From the NCBI GenBank assembly GCA_012517325.1, contig JAAYVF010000023.1, forward strand, positions 1 to 32,500: a stretch of 32,500 nucleotides of DNA, in the 5' to 3' direction. The position numbers were made by a program, and so were the translations under genes. The notes below the pieces were generated by a model. The model had not been told where the DNA came from and ran no database searches. It saw only the letters and a list, made by a program, of their open reading frames with translations. This DNA is from Myxococcales bacterium. Its GTDB lineage: Bacteria; Lernaellota; Lernaellaia; Lernaellales; Lernaellaceae. This document shows, piece after piece, positions 18,169 through 25,701 of this stretch (the first letter of the stretch is position 1; each line of letters begins with the position of its first letter).

Positions 18169-18245
18169 TGCCGAAAATGAAGCGAAATAAAAACCACGCT
18201 TTTTGTTGAGCGCGGTTGAAAAAGGCCAGGACGGCCTTTTTCAAC
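18169..18245 (-). repeat. 77-bp dispersed repeat, copy B (inverted relative to copy A)
   Basis: Reverse complement of 3339-3415 with two mismatches by eye. It sits between the end of the beta-barrel gene (stop at 18252) and the start of the thioesterase gene. Its GTTGAAAAAGGCC/GGCCTTTTTCAAC hairpin lies seven bases past the beta-barrel stop and probably terminates the polysaccharide-export operon. Confidence 0.85.
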
Positions 18246-18251
18246 AACCTG

Positions 18252-19508
18252 TTAAAACGACAACCAGTCCGGGCGCGGCGAGGTGAGGGCGAGGCGCAGG
18301 GTGATGCGATGGGCCACGATGCGGTCGCCGTCGCCCTCGGCCACCGGATGGCTTTGTTGCTCGAGGTAGTTGTAAGCGGCGCCGAGACCCAGCCAGTTGA
18401 AGAAGTAGTAGTTGAACGCGCCCGTCGCGCGCCAGGCGTCGATGTCGGTGACCGTTTGCAGGTAATTGGTGTAACCGGCTTCCTCGTAGGTTTCGATGTG
18501 CCGCGTCCAGCGCTCGTCGAGGCGGGCCGTGACCGACTGCGCGAGCACCGCGCCTTCCAAGCCGTGCGCCGGCGCGTAATTGCGCTGGTACGAGGCGCTG
18601 GCCTGCATCCGCCAGAACAGCTTGACGATGTCCATCCGCTGAAACCATTGCAGGTCGTCGAGCTGGTAGGCGCCGTTGCGTTCCACCGCCGGCAGAATCA
18701 CCCCGGACCGGGTTTCGAACGACAGGCTCGGCGTCGCCGTGTAACGCAGGCCGACGCCAGGCGTGTGCGTGTCGAAATCGGCGCGGTTCTCCATTCGCAC
18801 CGGGAAGGACGGATCCATCGAATAATCGTGGTCCCAGTAATGCCGCAGAAAGTCGAAATGCTGCGAATAGAGGGCGCGGTTGAAGTCGTAGAAAGTCAGA
18901 AAGGCGTAGGACGGGTCGAACTGTTTGGTCCAGGTCAGGTTGAATTGATGTTCGACCGTATCGAAAAACGAGGGTTCCTTGAATTCGGTCGTGTAGAAGG
19001 AGTAGCCGCCTTCGAGGACGGAGGTGCGGCTGAGGTTCCAGGTCGTGGTGGCGAAGAGCCGGTTGGCGATGGATTCGGTGCGCAGCGATTCCAGGGTGGT
19101 GCTCCGCGAGAACGGCTGGTCGCGCGGATCGGTGGTGTAGATGATCTCGTCGCCGACGGTGGTGCGCAGGGTCGGGGTCACCCAGTAAGACCAGCCGAGG
19201 CCGCCGGTATAGAATTCCGGCCAGCCGTCGTACTGCTCGTGATCGATGACGTGGCGGAAGCCGGCCGCGATGCCGATGAACGCTTCGTGACGGAAGGTGT
19301 CGTAGCGCAGGCGCAGGCCCGGTTCGAAGGTCACCGAATAGGCGGCGAACTTCTCGTCGGCGACGCTTTCCGGCGTGAGCAGGAAATTATCGGTCCATTC
19401 GCCCATCAGGTTGAAGGTGGGCAACAGCGAAACCTTGCCCGCCGCCCGCGCCGTGACCGGCAACAGCAGCAGGCTCAGCAACAACAGCAGCGGCAGTCGC
19501 CGGCGCAC
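18252..19508 (-). CDS. Outer-membrane beta-barrel protein of the polysaccharide-export operon
   Basis: 418 residues with a clear signal peptide (MRRRLPLLLLLSLLLLPVTARA). The mature protein is an alternating amphipathic strand pattern rich in Tyr, Trp and Phe (for example LGWSYWVTPTLRTTVGDE and SVLEGGYSFYTTEF) and ends in Phe (RPDWLSF), the usual barrel insertion signal. The start is a GTG at 19508, two bases before the stop codon of the Wza-like gene, so translation is coupled. Outer-membrane barrels of this size are often encoded in exosortase-type exopolysaccharide clusters, where they are proposed to form an export pore. That role is inferred from context. Confidence 0.75.
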   Translation of the reverse strand: MRRRLPLLLLLSLLLLPVTARAAGKVSLLPTFNLMGEWTDNFLLTPESVADEKFAAYSVTFEPGLRLRYDTFRHEAFIGIAAGFRHVIDHEQYDGWPEFYTGGLGWSYWVTPTLRTTVGDEIIYTTDPRDQPFSRSTTLESLRTESIANRLFATTTWNLSRTSVLEGGYSFYTTEFKEPSFFDTVEHQFNLTWTKQFDPSYAFLTFYDFNRALYSQHFDFLRHYWDHDYSMDPSFPVRMENRADFDTHTPGVGLRYTATPSLSFETRSGVILPAVERNGAYQLDDLQWFQRMDIVKLFWRMQASASYQRNYAPAHGLEGAVLAQSVTARLDERWTRHIETYEEAGYTNYLQTVTDIDAWRATGAFNYYFFNWLGLGAAYNYLEQQSHPVAEGDGDRIVAHRITLRLALTSPRPDWLSF

Positions 19509-19509
19509 G

Positions 19510-20115
19510 TCAGGGCACGACGAGGGTGTCGCCGGGGCGCAAGGGCACGTCGTTGTCCTTGCCGCCGACGATGCGGTCGTAATCGACGGCGATGCGCTGC
19601 GAACCCTTCGCGGTCTGGCGAAGGATCAGCAGGCGGCCGCGCGCCGCGAATTCGGTGAAGCCGCCCGCCAGGGCGATCGCCTGGACCACGGTCGTCCGGC
19701 CGGTGATCGGATAAATCCCCGGGTGGGCGACCTGGCCCTGAACGTAAATGCGGTAGGAATTGACCTGGGTGACGATCACCGTCACGGTCGGTTCGTTGAG
19801 ATACCGGGAGAAGGCTTCCTTCAATTCCTTTTTCAATTGATCGGTCGACTTGCCGGCGGCCGGCATGTCCCCGACCAGCGGCAGCGTGATGCGGCCGTCG
19901 GGGCGCACCGGCACCTGGCGCGAGAATTCCGGGTTTTTCCAGACGTTGATGTCGAGCATGTCGCCCGGCCCGATGACGAATTCGTTGGTATCGATCTGCG
20001 CGTCGGCGTTGCCCGGCTTGACGGCCGCCGAATCCGGGCTGACCGCCCCCGTGCCGAAGCAGCCCGCCGCCCACAGCGCGGTCAGGAACAACAGAACCAG
20101 CATCCTCCCCTTCAT
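19510..20115 (-). CDS. Wza-like polysaccharide export lipoprotein
   Basis: 201 residues from ATG 20115, chosen because AGGAG lies upstream and the product begins with a lipoprotein signal (lipobox LWAAGC). The polysaccharide-export domain begins at EFVIGPGDMLDINVWKNPEFSRQVPVRPDGRITLPLVG. An SLBB-like domain follows (IYVQGQVAHPGIYPITGRTTVVQAIALAGG), and the protein ends DVPLRPGDTLVVP. Wza-type proteins oligomerise in the outer membrane as the exit channel for capsule or exopolysaccharide. The protein is shorter than Wza, as in many exosortase-associated exporters with one SLBB domain. It is the middle gene of a three-gene operon, 13 bases after the tyrosine-kinase fusion gene. Confidence 0.92.
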   Translation of the reverse strand: MKGRMLVLLFLTALWAAGCFGTGAVSPDSAAVKPGNADAQIDTNEFVIGPGDMLDINVWKNPEFSRQVPVRPDGRITLPLVGDMPAAGKSTDQLKKELKEAFSRYLNEPTVTVIVTQVNSYRIYVQGQVAHPGIYPITGRTTVVQAIALAGGFTEFAARGRLLILRQTAKGSQRIAVDYDRIVGGKDNDVPLRPGDTLVVP

Positions 20116-20128
20116 GCGCCCGTCTCCT

Positions 20129-22048
20129 TTAGACTTGGGGTTCCTCGGCCTTTTCCACGATGCTTTCCGGATGCGACGGCTTGCCGTACCGGCCGTAACC
20201 ATATCCGTACTTGCCGTAGCCGTAGCCGTAACCGTAACCGCCGTAGCGCCCGCCGCGGGCTTGCGCCAGCCGGCCTTCGATGTCGTTGAGCACCAGGCCG
20301 ATGATCGGCTTCTGGTACAGGTCGTCGAGGGTGCGCGAGACCACTTCGCGCGGCGTCACGCGCGCTTTGACCGCCAGGATGACCCCGTCGACCATGTCGG
20401 CGAGTTGCACCGTGTCGGGAATCGGGATCACCGGCGGCGAATCGATGACGACGTAATGGAACAAACCGCGCGCCCGTTCGAGCAAGGCGCTCATTTTCGG
20501 GCTGATCAGATAGGTGAACGGATCCTGCGGCACCTCGCCGGCGGGCATGACGAACAGGCGCGGCAACTCGAAATTGTAAAACGCCTCAGAAAAATCGCAT
20601 TTGCCCTGCAGCACCGTGGCCAGGCCGTTCTTGGCGCCGTCGATCCCCAGCACTTCGTTGACCTTCGGCGCGCGCAGATCGGCGTCGATCAGCAAAACCC
20701 GCACCGTCGGTTCCTGGGCGATCGTCGCCGCGAAATTGATGCTGGTGACGGTCTTGCCTTCCTGCGGGACGCTGCTGGTCACCAGGAAAACGCGCCGTTT
20801 GGCGTTTTCCTCGGAAGAAATCAGCTTGTTCCACAAAACGTGATACTGCCGCACCGCTGCCGGGTCGTCGCCGATGATCGCCGGGATCATTTCCTTCGAG
20901 GTTTTGTGCGAGATGCGCAGAATGCCGACCTTTTCGGGCAGATCGACGACCGCCGGCAGCGGCGGCCGTTTGCCGGCGCGCGGCCGTGTGCGGATTTTGC
21001 GCACCTTACGGACTTTCTGTTCGACCTGGCGGCCGTCGGGCAACTGCACGATCCGCCGCACGACGCGCACTTCCTCGCGCTCGCTGGGCGCGGCCGCGTC
21101 CTCGCCGTCGATTTCGGTCGTTTCCGCCACGGCGCCGCGCGGCGCCGCGGACGCGGCGGCCGACGCCGCAGGTTGGTTGAGGGTGACCGGGGCCACCGAC
21201 GCCATGCCTTTCGGGGCCTGTTCCTCCGGTTCTTCGTCGGCGTTGAGTTGCATCAGGTCTTCGATCGTCTCCTGAATGAACTCTTCCGCCACTTGTTTCT
21301 GCTTGCGCGCCATGCCGAGCAGCAGGGCGTTGTCGCAAATGGTGTTGATCAGGCGCGGGATGCCTTTGCTGTGGCGATAGACCAGATCGATCGCGCCTTC
21401 GGTGAAGATCTCGGGGTTCTGCGCGCCCGCCTGCGAGAGGCGGTGCAGGATATAGGCCTTGGCGTCCTTGTAGGTCAGCGGTTTGATTTCGGTGCGCAGG
21501 TTGATGCGCTGTTTGAGTTGCCGGAATTTGTGGCTGTTCAGGACGAATTTCAGTTCCGGCTGGCCGACGAGGATGATCTGCAGCAATTTGTTGGTGCGCG
21601 TTTCGAGGTTGGTCAGGAAGACGATCTCGTTGAAGATCTCTTCCGACATGTTGTGGCCTTCGTCGATGATCAGGATCGTTTTCTTGCCGTTATCCAGCCG
21701 TTTTTCGAGATATTTGCGCAGAATCAAGACGTTTTCGGCCCGTTCGCCGCCTTTTTCCTCGATGCCGAAATCGGCGAACAGGTAACGGTAAAGGCTCATC
21801 GAATCGACGTGCGTATCGAAGAGAATCGCCACCTTCGTTTCGGGATCGAGCTGCGAGAGCAGCGTATAAATCATCGTCGTCTTGCCGACGCCGACCTCGC
21901 CGGTCACCACCATCAGGCTCTTGCGCTCCTGGATGCCGTAAAGCATCTGCGCCAGGGCTTCATGGTGCGAACTGGACATGAAGACGAATTCCGGGTCGGG
22001 GGTGATGGAAAACGGCAGTTTTTTCAGGCCGTAGTACTCGGTGTACAA
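20129..22048 (-). CDS. Fusion of ExeA-type AAA ATPase and bacterial tyrosine autokinase (BY-kinase) with Tyr/Gly-rich tail
   Basis: 639 residues from a TTG at 22048. This start is chosen because GGGAG sits six bases upstream and the protein then begins YTEYYGLKKLPFSITPDPEF, the usual start of ExeA/exosortase-associated ATPases; an ATG at 22114 would add 22 residues. Domain 1 (about 1-285) is the AAA ATPase, with Walker A GEVGVGKTT near residue 52 and Walker B TILIIDEGHN near 125. A low-complexity Ala/Glu and Arg/Lys linker follows. Domain 2 (about 375-590) is a CpsD/Wzc-like kinase: Walker A SSVPQEGKTVTS, Walker A' VLLIDADLRAPK and Walker B VVIDSPPV. The tail (about 600-624) has nine Tyr alternating with Gly, the expected autophosphorylation cluster. 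In exosortase exopolysaccharide clusters these two functions are usually separate genes. It should regulate polysaccharide polymerisation or export. Confidence 0.9.
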   Translation of the reverse strand: MYTEYYGLKKLPFSITPDPEFVFMSSSHHEALAQMLYGIQERKSLMVVTGEVGVGKTTMIYTLLSQLDPETKVAILFDTHVDSMSLYRYLFADFGIEEKGGERAENVLILRKYLEKRLDNGKKTILIIDEGHNMSEEIFNEIVFLTNLETRTNKLLQIILVGQPELKFVLNSHKFRQLKQRINLRTEIKPLTYKDAKAYILHRLSQAGAQNPEIFTEGAIDLVYRHSKGIPRLINTICDNALLLGMARKQKQVAEEFIQETIEDLMQLNADEEPEEQAPKGMASVAPVTLNQPAASAAASAAPRGAVAETTEIDGEDAAAPSEREEVRVVRRIVQLPDGRQVEQKVRKVRKIRTRPRAGKRPPLPAVVDLPEKVGILRISHKTSKEMIPAIIGDDPAAVRQYHVLWNKLISSEENAKRRVFLVTSSVPQEGKTVTSINFAATIAQEPTVRVLLIDADLRAPKVNEVLGIDGAKNGLATVLQGKCDFSEAFYNFELPRLFVMPAGEVPQDPFTYLISPKMSALLERARGLFHYVVIDSPPVIPIPDTVQLADMVDGVILAVKARVTPREVVSRTLDDLYQKPIIGLVLNDIEGRLAQARGGRYGGYGYGYGYGKYGYGYGRYGKPSHPESIVEKAEEPQV

Positions 22049-22374
22049 AGCGATCTCCCGTGAATGAAAAATTTCGTGAAACGCTAGCATGCTTGCCGGA
22101 AGCCTGTCAAGCAAAAGGCGGGGTTTTACGGGATTTTTATGAAAATATTATGACAGTAACGAACATTGGGGAAATTTTCACTCGATACCAACAGTGGCAT
22201 CCTGCGCGGCGAAGATACACAATATCTTGAATTTTTCCCGGGGCTGCTGCAATTTTCACTTGCAAAGAATGTAGGGATAGGGTAGGAAAAATCCAATTGG
22301 CACTCCGCAAGATTTCAATCGGCACGGACTCCGGCACGGTCGTTGCGTGCCGCCGACGGTAAAGGGTATCAAGC
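22049..22374. other. A/T-rich intergenic region between divergent genes
   Basis: 326 bases separate the kinase-fusion start from the VOC-fold gene start. The stretch 22115-22290 is clearly richer in A/T than its surroundings. On the minus strand TTGACA at 22110-22105 with a weak -10 about 17-18 bases on could serve the export operon. A frame reading minus from 22418 has no convincing ribosome-binding site or family and is not called. Confidence 0.5.
22332..22346 (+). promoter_or_regulatory. Sigma-54-like promoter candidate upstream of the VOC-fold gene
   Basis: CGGCAC-GGTCG-TTGC matches the sigma-54 -24/-12 pattern (GG and GC separated by 10 bases) about 29 bases before the ATG at 22375. GC-rich DNA produces such matches by chance, and no sigma-54 activator gene is seen nearby. 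Confidence 0.3.
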
Positions 22375-22749
22375 ATGCTCGGAGAAGGCACCGGCGTGTT
22401 GGTGTGGCTCGGAGTCACCCAGTTGCAACGCGCTTGCGATTTTTACGGGAAAACGCTCGGCTTGGTTCTCGATTACCAGAACGATGAAGCCGGCTGGGCT
22501 GAATTGCGGCATCCGGCCAGCGGAACGCGCGTGGGCCTGCGGCTGACCGACGAGGACGAACTCAATCCGGCGGGCGGCGCGACGTTGGTTTTCGATGTCC
22601 AGAATCTCAAGGTCTCGATGCGCGAATTGGAAAAACAAGAGGTTCTCTTCCTGACCGGCGAGATGAACCTGAACGGTTTCCGGTTCGCCACTTTCGTCGA
22701 TCCCGACGGCAACAACCTGCAGCTTCGGCAAGCGGACGGCGGGTCCTAA
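22375..22749 (+). CDS. VOC-superfamily (glyoxalase/bleomycin-resistance-like) protein
   Basis: 124 residues, one VOC unit made of two beta-alpha-beta-beta-beta modules. Module 1 starts VLVWLGVTQLQRACDFYGKTLGLVLDYQNDEAGWAEL; module 2 has ATLVFDVQNLKVSMRELEKQEV and ends FATFVDPDGNNLQLRQ, the usual closing motif. Members are dimeric metalloenzymes or binding proteins; the substrate cannot be told from the sequence. It is monocistronic, closed by a strong terminator about 40 bases after the stop, with a possible sigma-54-type promoter upstream. No obvious Shine-Dalgarno is seen, only the A/G-rich stretch GGTAAAGGG. Confidence 0.82.
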   Translation: MLGEGTGVLVWLGVTQLQRACDFYGKTLGLVLDYQNDEAGWAELRHPASGTRVGLRLTDEDELNPAGGATLVFDVQNLKVSMRELEKQEVLFLTGEMNLNGFRFATFVDPDGNNLQLRQADGGS

Positions 22750-22788
22750 ACGACCGGCGATCCGCTTGATCATCTTTCCTGTTGGATA

Positions 22789-22816
22789 AAGCCACGCTGG
22801 CGGCGTGGCTTTTTTT
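22789..22816 (+). terminator. Rho-independent terminator after the VOC-fold gene
   Basis: AAGCCACGC (22789-22797) pairs with GCGTGGCT (22803-22810), followed by a run of seven T. Confidence 0.9.
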
Positions 22817-22901
22817 CGCTGTCGCCCGGCTGCTTGTTGGCGGCCTCGTTTGGCGGTAAACCAGGGCGAACGATTCATCGCAACCGCCGGAGGGCAGATC
22901 C

Positions 22902-23204
22902 ATGCCGATCGCGCAATTGACGGTCGTCCCGCTCGGCACCGGCGACACCTCGCTTTCCGGGGCGGTCGCGGCGGTGGTGGCGGCGATTCGCGACACGGGC
23001 ATCCGGTATCGGCTGACGCCGATGGCCACGGTGCTCGAAGGCTCGATCGAGGAAATCCTCGCGGCGGTCCGTGCCGCGCACGAGGCCGGCTTCGCCGCCG
23101 GCAGCGGGCGCGTCTCCACGTCACTGACGATCGACGACCGGCGCGACAAGGCCACCTCGATGGCGCACAAGGTCGCGGCGGTCGAAGCCAAAATGAAGGA
23201 TTGA
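22902..23204 (+). CDS. MTH1187/YkoF-family thiamine-binding-like protein
   Basis: 100 residues, the usual length of the MTH1187 family (COG0011). The pattern is typical: an N-terminal strand IAQLTVVPLGTGDTSLSGAVAAVVAAI, then the strand GIRYRLTPMATVLEG and helix SIEEILAAVRAAHEAGFAAG, ending RVSTSLTIDDRRDKATSMAHKVAAVEAKM. Members are small cytoplasmic ferredoxin-like proteins that bind thiamine or related pyrimidines. GGAGGG lies about 11 bases upstream of the ATG. The glycosyltransferase gene starts 12 bases after the stop, so they share a transcript, though a functional link is not apparent. Confidence 0.9.
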   Translation: MPIAQLTVVPLGTGDTSLSGAVAAVVAAIRDTGIRYRLTPMATVLEGSIEEILAAVRAAHEAGFAAGSGRVSTSLTIDDRRDKATSMAHKVAAVEAKMKD

Positions 23205-23216
23205 AGCGTCCGCATC

Positions 23217-24344
23217 ATGTCCGTTGAAAGCCGCCCGCTCGTCACCTTGCACGTGGACCTCGCCGACGAATGGCGCGGCGGTCAGCGGCAAGTGTATCTG
23301 CTGGCGACCGGGCTGGCCGACCGCGGTCATCCGACCCACGTGGCGACGCGCCCCGGCACCCCGCTGGCGCGGCGGCTCGCCGGCACTCCCGTTCGGGTGC
23401 ACGAAATGGCCTGTCGGGGCGAATGGGACCTGGCGGCGGCTCTGCGGTTGGCCGGGTTGGCGCGGGAAAACCGCGTCGAGTTAGTCGCGGCGCACGCCAG
23501 CCATCCGCACGGGCTCGCGGTCTGGGCGCGCTGGTTCGGCATGCGGGCGCCGCTCGTGGTGCATCGACGGGTGGATTTTCCCGTCCGCGCGCATTTTTTC
23601 AATCGCGGCAAATACGCGGCCCCGGCGGCGTATATCGCGATCAGCGAGGCGGTGAAGGCGATTCTCGTGCAAGGCGGCGTGCCGGCGGCGAAGATCGCCG
23701 TGATTTCCAGCGGTGTTCCCGCGTTCGCGGCGGTGCCCGGAGCCCGGGAGAAACTGGCGGCCGAGTTCGGGCTCGATCCGGCCCTGCCATGGGTCGGCGA
23801 TGTGGCCAGCCTCGTCGATCACAAAGGTCATGCTCATCTGCTGGCCGCCTGGTCGCGACTGCGCCGGGACGGAATCCGGGCCGAATTGATCCTCATCGGC
23901 GACGGGCCGCTCGGCGAATCGCTCCGGTTGCAGGCCGAGCGGTTGGGCATCGCCGGCGCCGTGCATTGGCTGGGCTGGCGTGAGGACGTACCTGCCTGGT
24001 TGTCGGCGCTCGACGTATTTGTCATGACCAGCGTCACGGAAGGATTGTGCACGGCGATTCTCGACGCCATGGCGGCGCGGATTCCGGTGGTGGCCACGGC
24101 GGCGGGCGGGATTCCCGAACTGGTTCGCGACGGACAAACGGGGCTTCTGGCGCCGGTGGGAGACGACGCGACCATCGCCGAGCGCTTGCGTTTCGCGTTG
24201 CGGGAGGGCGAGTCGGCAAAAGCCATGGCCGAGCGGGCATTTCGGGAGGTGTGGCAGCCTCGTTCGGCGGCGACGATGGTTGGTCAAACCGAAGAATTCT
24301 ATTGTCGTCTAACCCAGGATAGCAATTCTAACACTTTGAATTAA
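23217..24344 (+). CDS. GT-B fold glycosyltransferase (GT4-like)
   Basis: 375 residues. The N-terminal half begins LVTLHVDLADEWRGGQRQVYLLATGLADRGH, the acceptor-side GT-B fold with the conserved Gly-Gly loop. The second half is a Glycos_transf_1 domain: WVGDVASLVDHKGHAHLLAAW, LILIGDGPLGESLR, VHWLGWREDVPAWLSALDVFVMTSVTEGLCTAILDAMAARIPVVAT and GGIPELVRDGQTGLLAPVGD. The usual E-x7-E nucleotide-sugar motif appears as EGLCTAILDAMA, with Asp at the second position. It acts at the cytoplasmic face on a lipid-linked or polysaccharide acceptor, donor unknown. It lies about 1.2 kb from the divergent polysaccharide-export operon and could contribute to the same polymer. Confidence 0.9.
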   Translation: MSVESRPLVTLHVDLADEWRGGQRQVYLLATGLADRGHPTHVATRPGTPLARRLAGTPVRVHEMACRGEWDLAAALRLAGLARENRVELVAAHASHPHGLAVWARWFGMRAPLVVHRRVDFPVRAHFFNRGKYAAPAAYIAISEAVKAILVQGGVPAAKIAVISSGVPAFAAVPGAREKLAAEFGLDPALPWVGDVASLVDHKGHAHLLAAWSRLRRDGIRAELILIGDGPLGESLRLQAERLGIAGAVHWLGWREDVPAWLSALDVFVMTSVTEGLCTAILDAMAARIPVVATAAGGIPELVRDGQTGLLAPVGDDATIAERLRFALREGESAKAMAERAFREVWQPRSAATMVGQTEEFYCRLTQDSNSNTLN

Positions 24345-24390
24345 AAGCACAATCCGGCAGGTTTCGATTCGCCGGGGCCGGAAACGGGCC

Positions 24391-24419
24391 TTGCGCCCCC
24401 AAGGCGTAGATGATACATA
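24391..24419 (+). promoter_or_regulatory. Weak sigma-70 promoter candidate for the XRE-cupin gene
   Basis: TTGCGC (24391-24396), a 17-base spacer and TACATA (24414-24419), 31 bases before the ATG at 24450. Confidence 0.35.
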
Positions 24420-24449
24420 CAAACCACATTTCAGCGGCGTGGAGGATTT

Positions 24450-25049
24450 ATGTCGCCCAGCATTGCCAACCAGCTTAAACGTTTGGGGATTGGCCGCAAA
24501 ATCGAAATCCTCCGCAACGCGAAGCATCTAACCTTGAGCGATATGGCGAATCGCCTGGGAATTTCCGAAATCCTGCTTCAACAAATCGAGAATGACAGCG
24601 TACCGCCGACCGTGGCGACGCTACTGAACATCGCCAAGCTGCTGGGCGTGGGCATCGATCACTTTTTCACCGACGAGGAAGAAGCCGGCAAAATCGAGGT
24701 GACGCGGGTCGACGAACGGCTGACGATCCAGCACGACACGCGGTTGGAACAGAGCGACCGGCTGACATACAACTATGAGAGCCTGGCCTATCGCCTGGCA
24801 CACAAGCACATGGAGCCGTTTTTCGTCGAATTCGTGCCCCAGGCGCACGACGAAGCGCCGTTGTCGCACGACGGCGAGGAATTCATCCACGTGGTGGACG
24901 GCGAATTGGACTTCATCAGCGGCGATACGCACATTCGCTTGTGCCAGGGCGATTCCCTGTATTTCTATGCCCAGATACCGCACACGTTGCGGGCCGTCGG
25001 CCATAAAAATGCCAAGGCGATTATAGTCCTGTATCCATACGCCAACTGA
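24450..25049 (+). CDS. XRE-family transcriptional regulator with C-terminal cupin domain
   Basis: 199 residues. An XRE helix-turn-helix fills residues about 15-70 (KIEILRNAKHLTLSDMANRLGISEILLQQIENDSVPPTVATLLNIAKLLGV). A cupin barrel follows (about 110-195), with EFVPQAHDEAPLSHDGEEFIHVVDGELDFISGD and DSLYFYAQIPHTLRAVGHKNAKAIIVLYPY. Such two-domain regulators bind DNA with the first part and a small effector in the cupin pocket. GGAGG precedes the ATG. It is directly upstream of, and parallel to, the 2-oxoacid oxidoreductase operon, with a terminator-like hairpin between, so it is a plausible local regulator of that operon. Confidence 0.9.
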   Translation: MSPSIANQLKRLGIGRKIEILRNAKHLTLSDMANRLGISEILLQQIENDSVPPTVATLLNIAKLLGVGIDHFFTDEEEAGKIEVTRVDERLTIQHDTRLEQSDRLTYNYESLAYRLAHKHMEPFFVEFVPQAHDEAPLSHDGEEFIHVVDGELDFISGDTHIRLCQGDSLYFYAQIPHTLRAVGHKNAKAIIVLYPYAN

Positions 25050-25082
25050 ACGGCGGGGCCTGGGGGCCCCGTCGCCGTTTAA
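25050..25082 (+). terminator. GC-rich hairpin between regulator and oxidoreductase operon
   Basis: CGGCGGGGCC, loop TGGG, then GGCCCCGTCGCCG with one bulge, followed by TTTAAG. It may terminate or attenuate transcription before the oxidoreductase genes. Confidence 0.55.
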
Positions 25083-25138
25083 GCGGACTTTCGACGCCGC
25101 GCCGTGGTTTGCCGCGGCGTCCAACTCGGGAGAAGGCA

Positions 25139-25687
25139 ATGATTGAAATCAGGTTTCACGGACGAGGCGGCCAGGGGGCGGTGATCGCCAGTAAGGTGAT
25201 GGCCGTCGCCCTGTTCATGGAAGGTCAATGGGTGCAGAGCTTTCCGAAATTCGGCGTGGAGCGCCGCGGCGCGCCGGTCGAGGCGTTTTTGCGTATCGAC
25301 CAGGAGAAGATCCTGCTGCGCAACAACGTCTATTCACCCGATCACGTCGTGGTGCTGGATCCGACGCTGATGGAGGCGACCGACGTGACGTCGGGCCTGC
25401 GTAAGGGCGGCATTCTGCTGATCAACACCACCAAGAAGCCGGCCGATTTTCCGCAACTGGCGGCGTTCAAGGTGGCTTGCGTCGACGCCTCGGCGATCGC
25501 GGCGAAAAACCGGCTCGGTTCGCCGGCGCAGCCGATCGTCAACACCTCCATCCTCGGCGCCTGCGCCAAGGCGATGGGGCTGGTGTCGATCGACTCGATC
25601 TGCAAGGCGATCGAGGAAGAAGTGCCCATCAAGCCCGCCGCCAACGCCACGGCCGCGCGGCAAGCCTACGAACAAGTCATTCTGTAA
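25139..25687 (+). CDS. 2-oxoacid:ferredoxin oxidoreductase, gamma subunit
   Basis: 182 residues from ATG 25139, with GGGAGAAGG just upstream. The family fingerprint is strong: [43 protein letters not shown] and [12 protein letters not shown]. Gamma subunits bind the CoA moiety at the interface with the alpha subunit and carry no cofactor. It is the first gene of a tight gamma, delta-fusion, alpha, beta operon, with gaps of a few bases. The substrate (pyruvate, 2-oxoglutarate, 2-oxoisovalerate or aryl pyruvate) cannot be settled from this subunit. Confidence 0.93.
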
Positions 25688-25701
25688 CGACGAGGGTTAA
25701 C

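Noticed and set aside
19850-22063. 737-codon plus-strand frame opposite the kinase fusion and Wza-like genes
   Set aside because: It spans two good minus-strand genes with strong motifs and has no ribosome-binding site or known domain.
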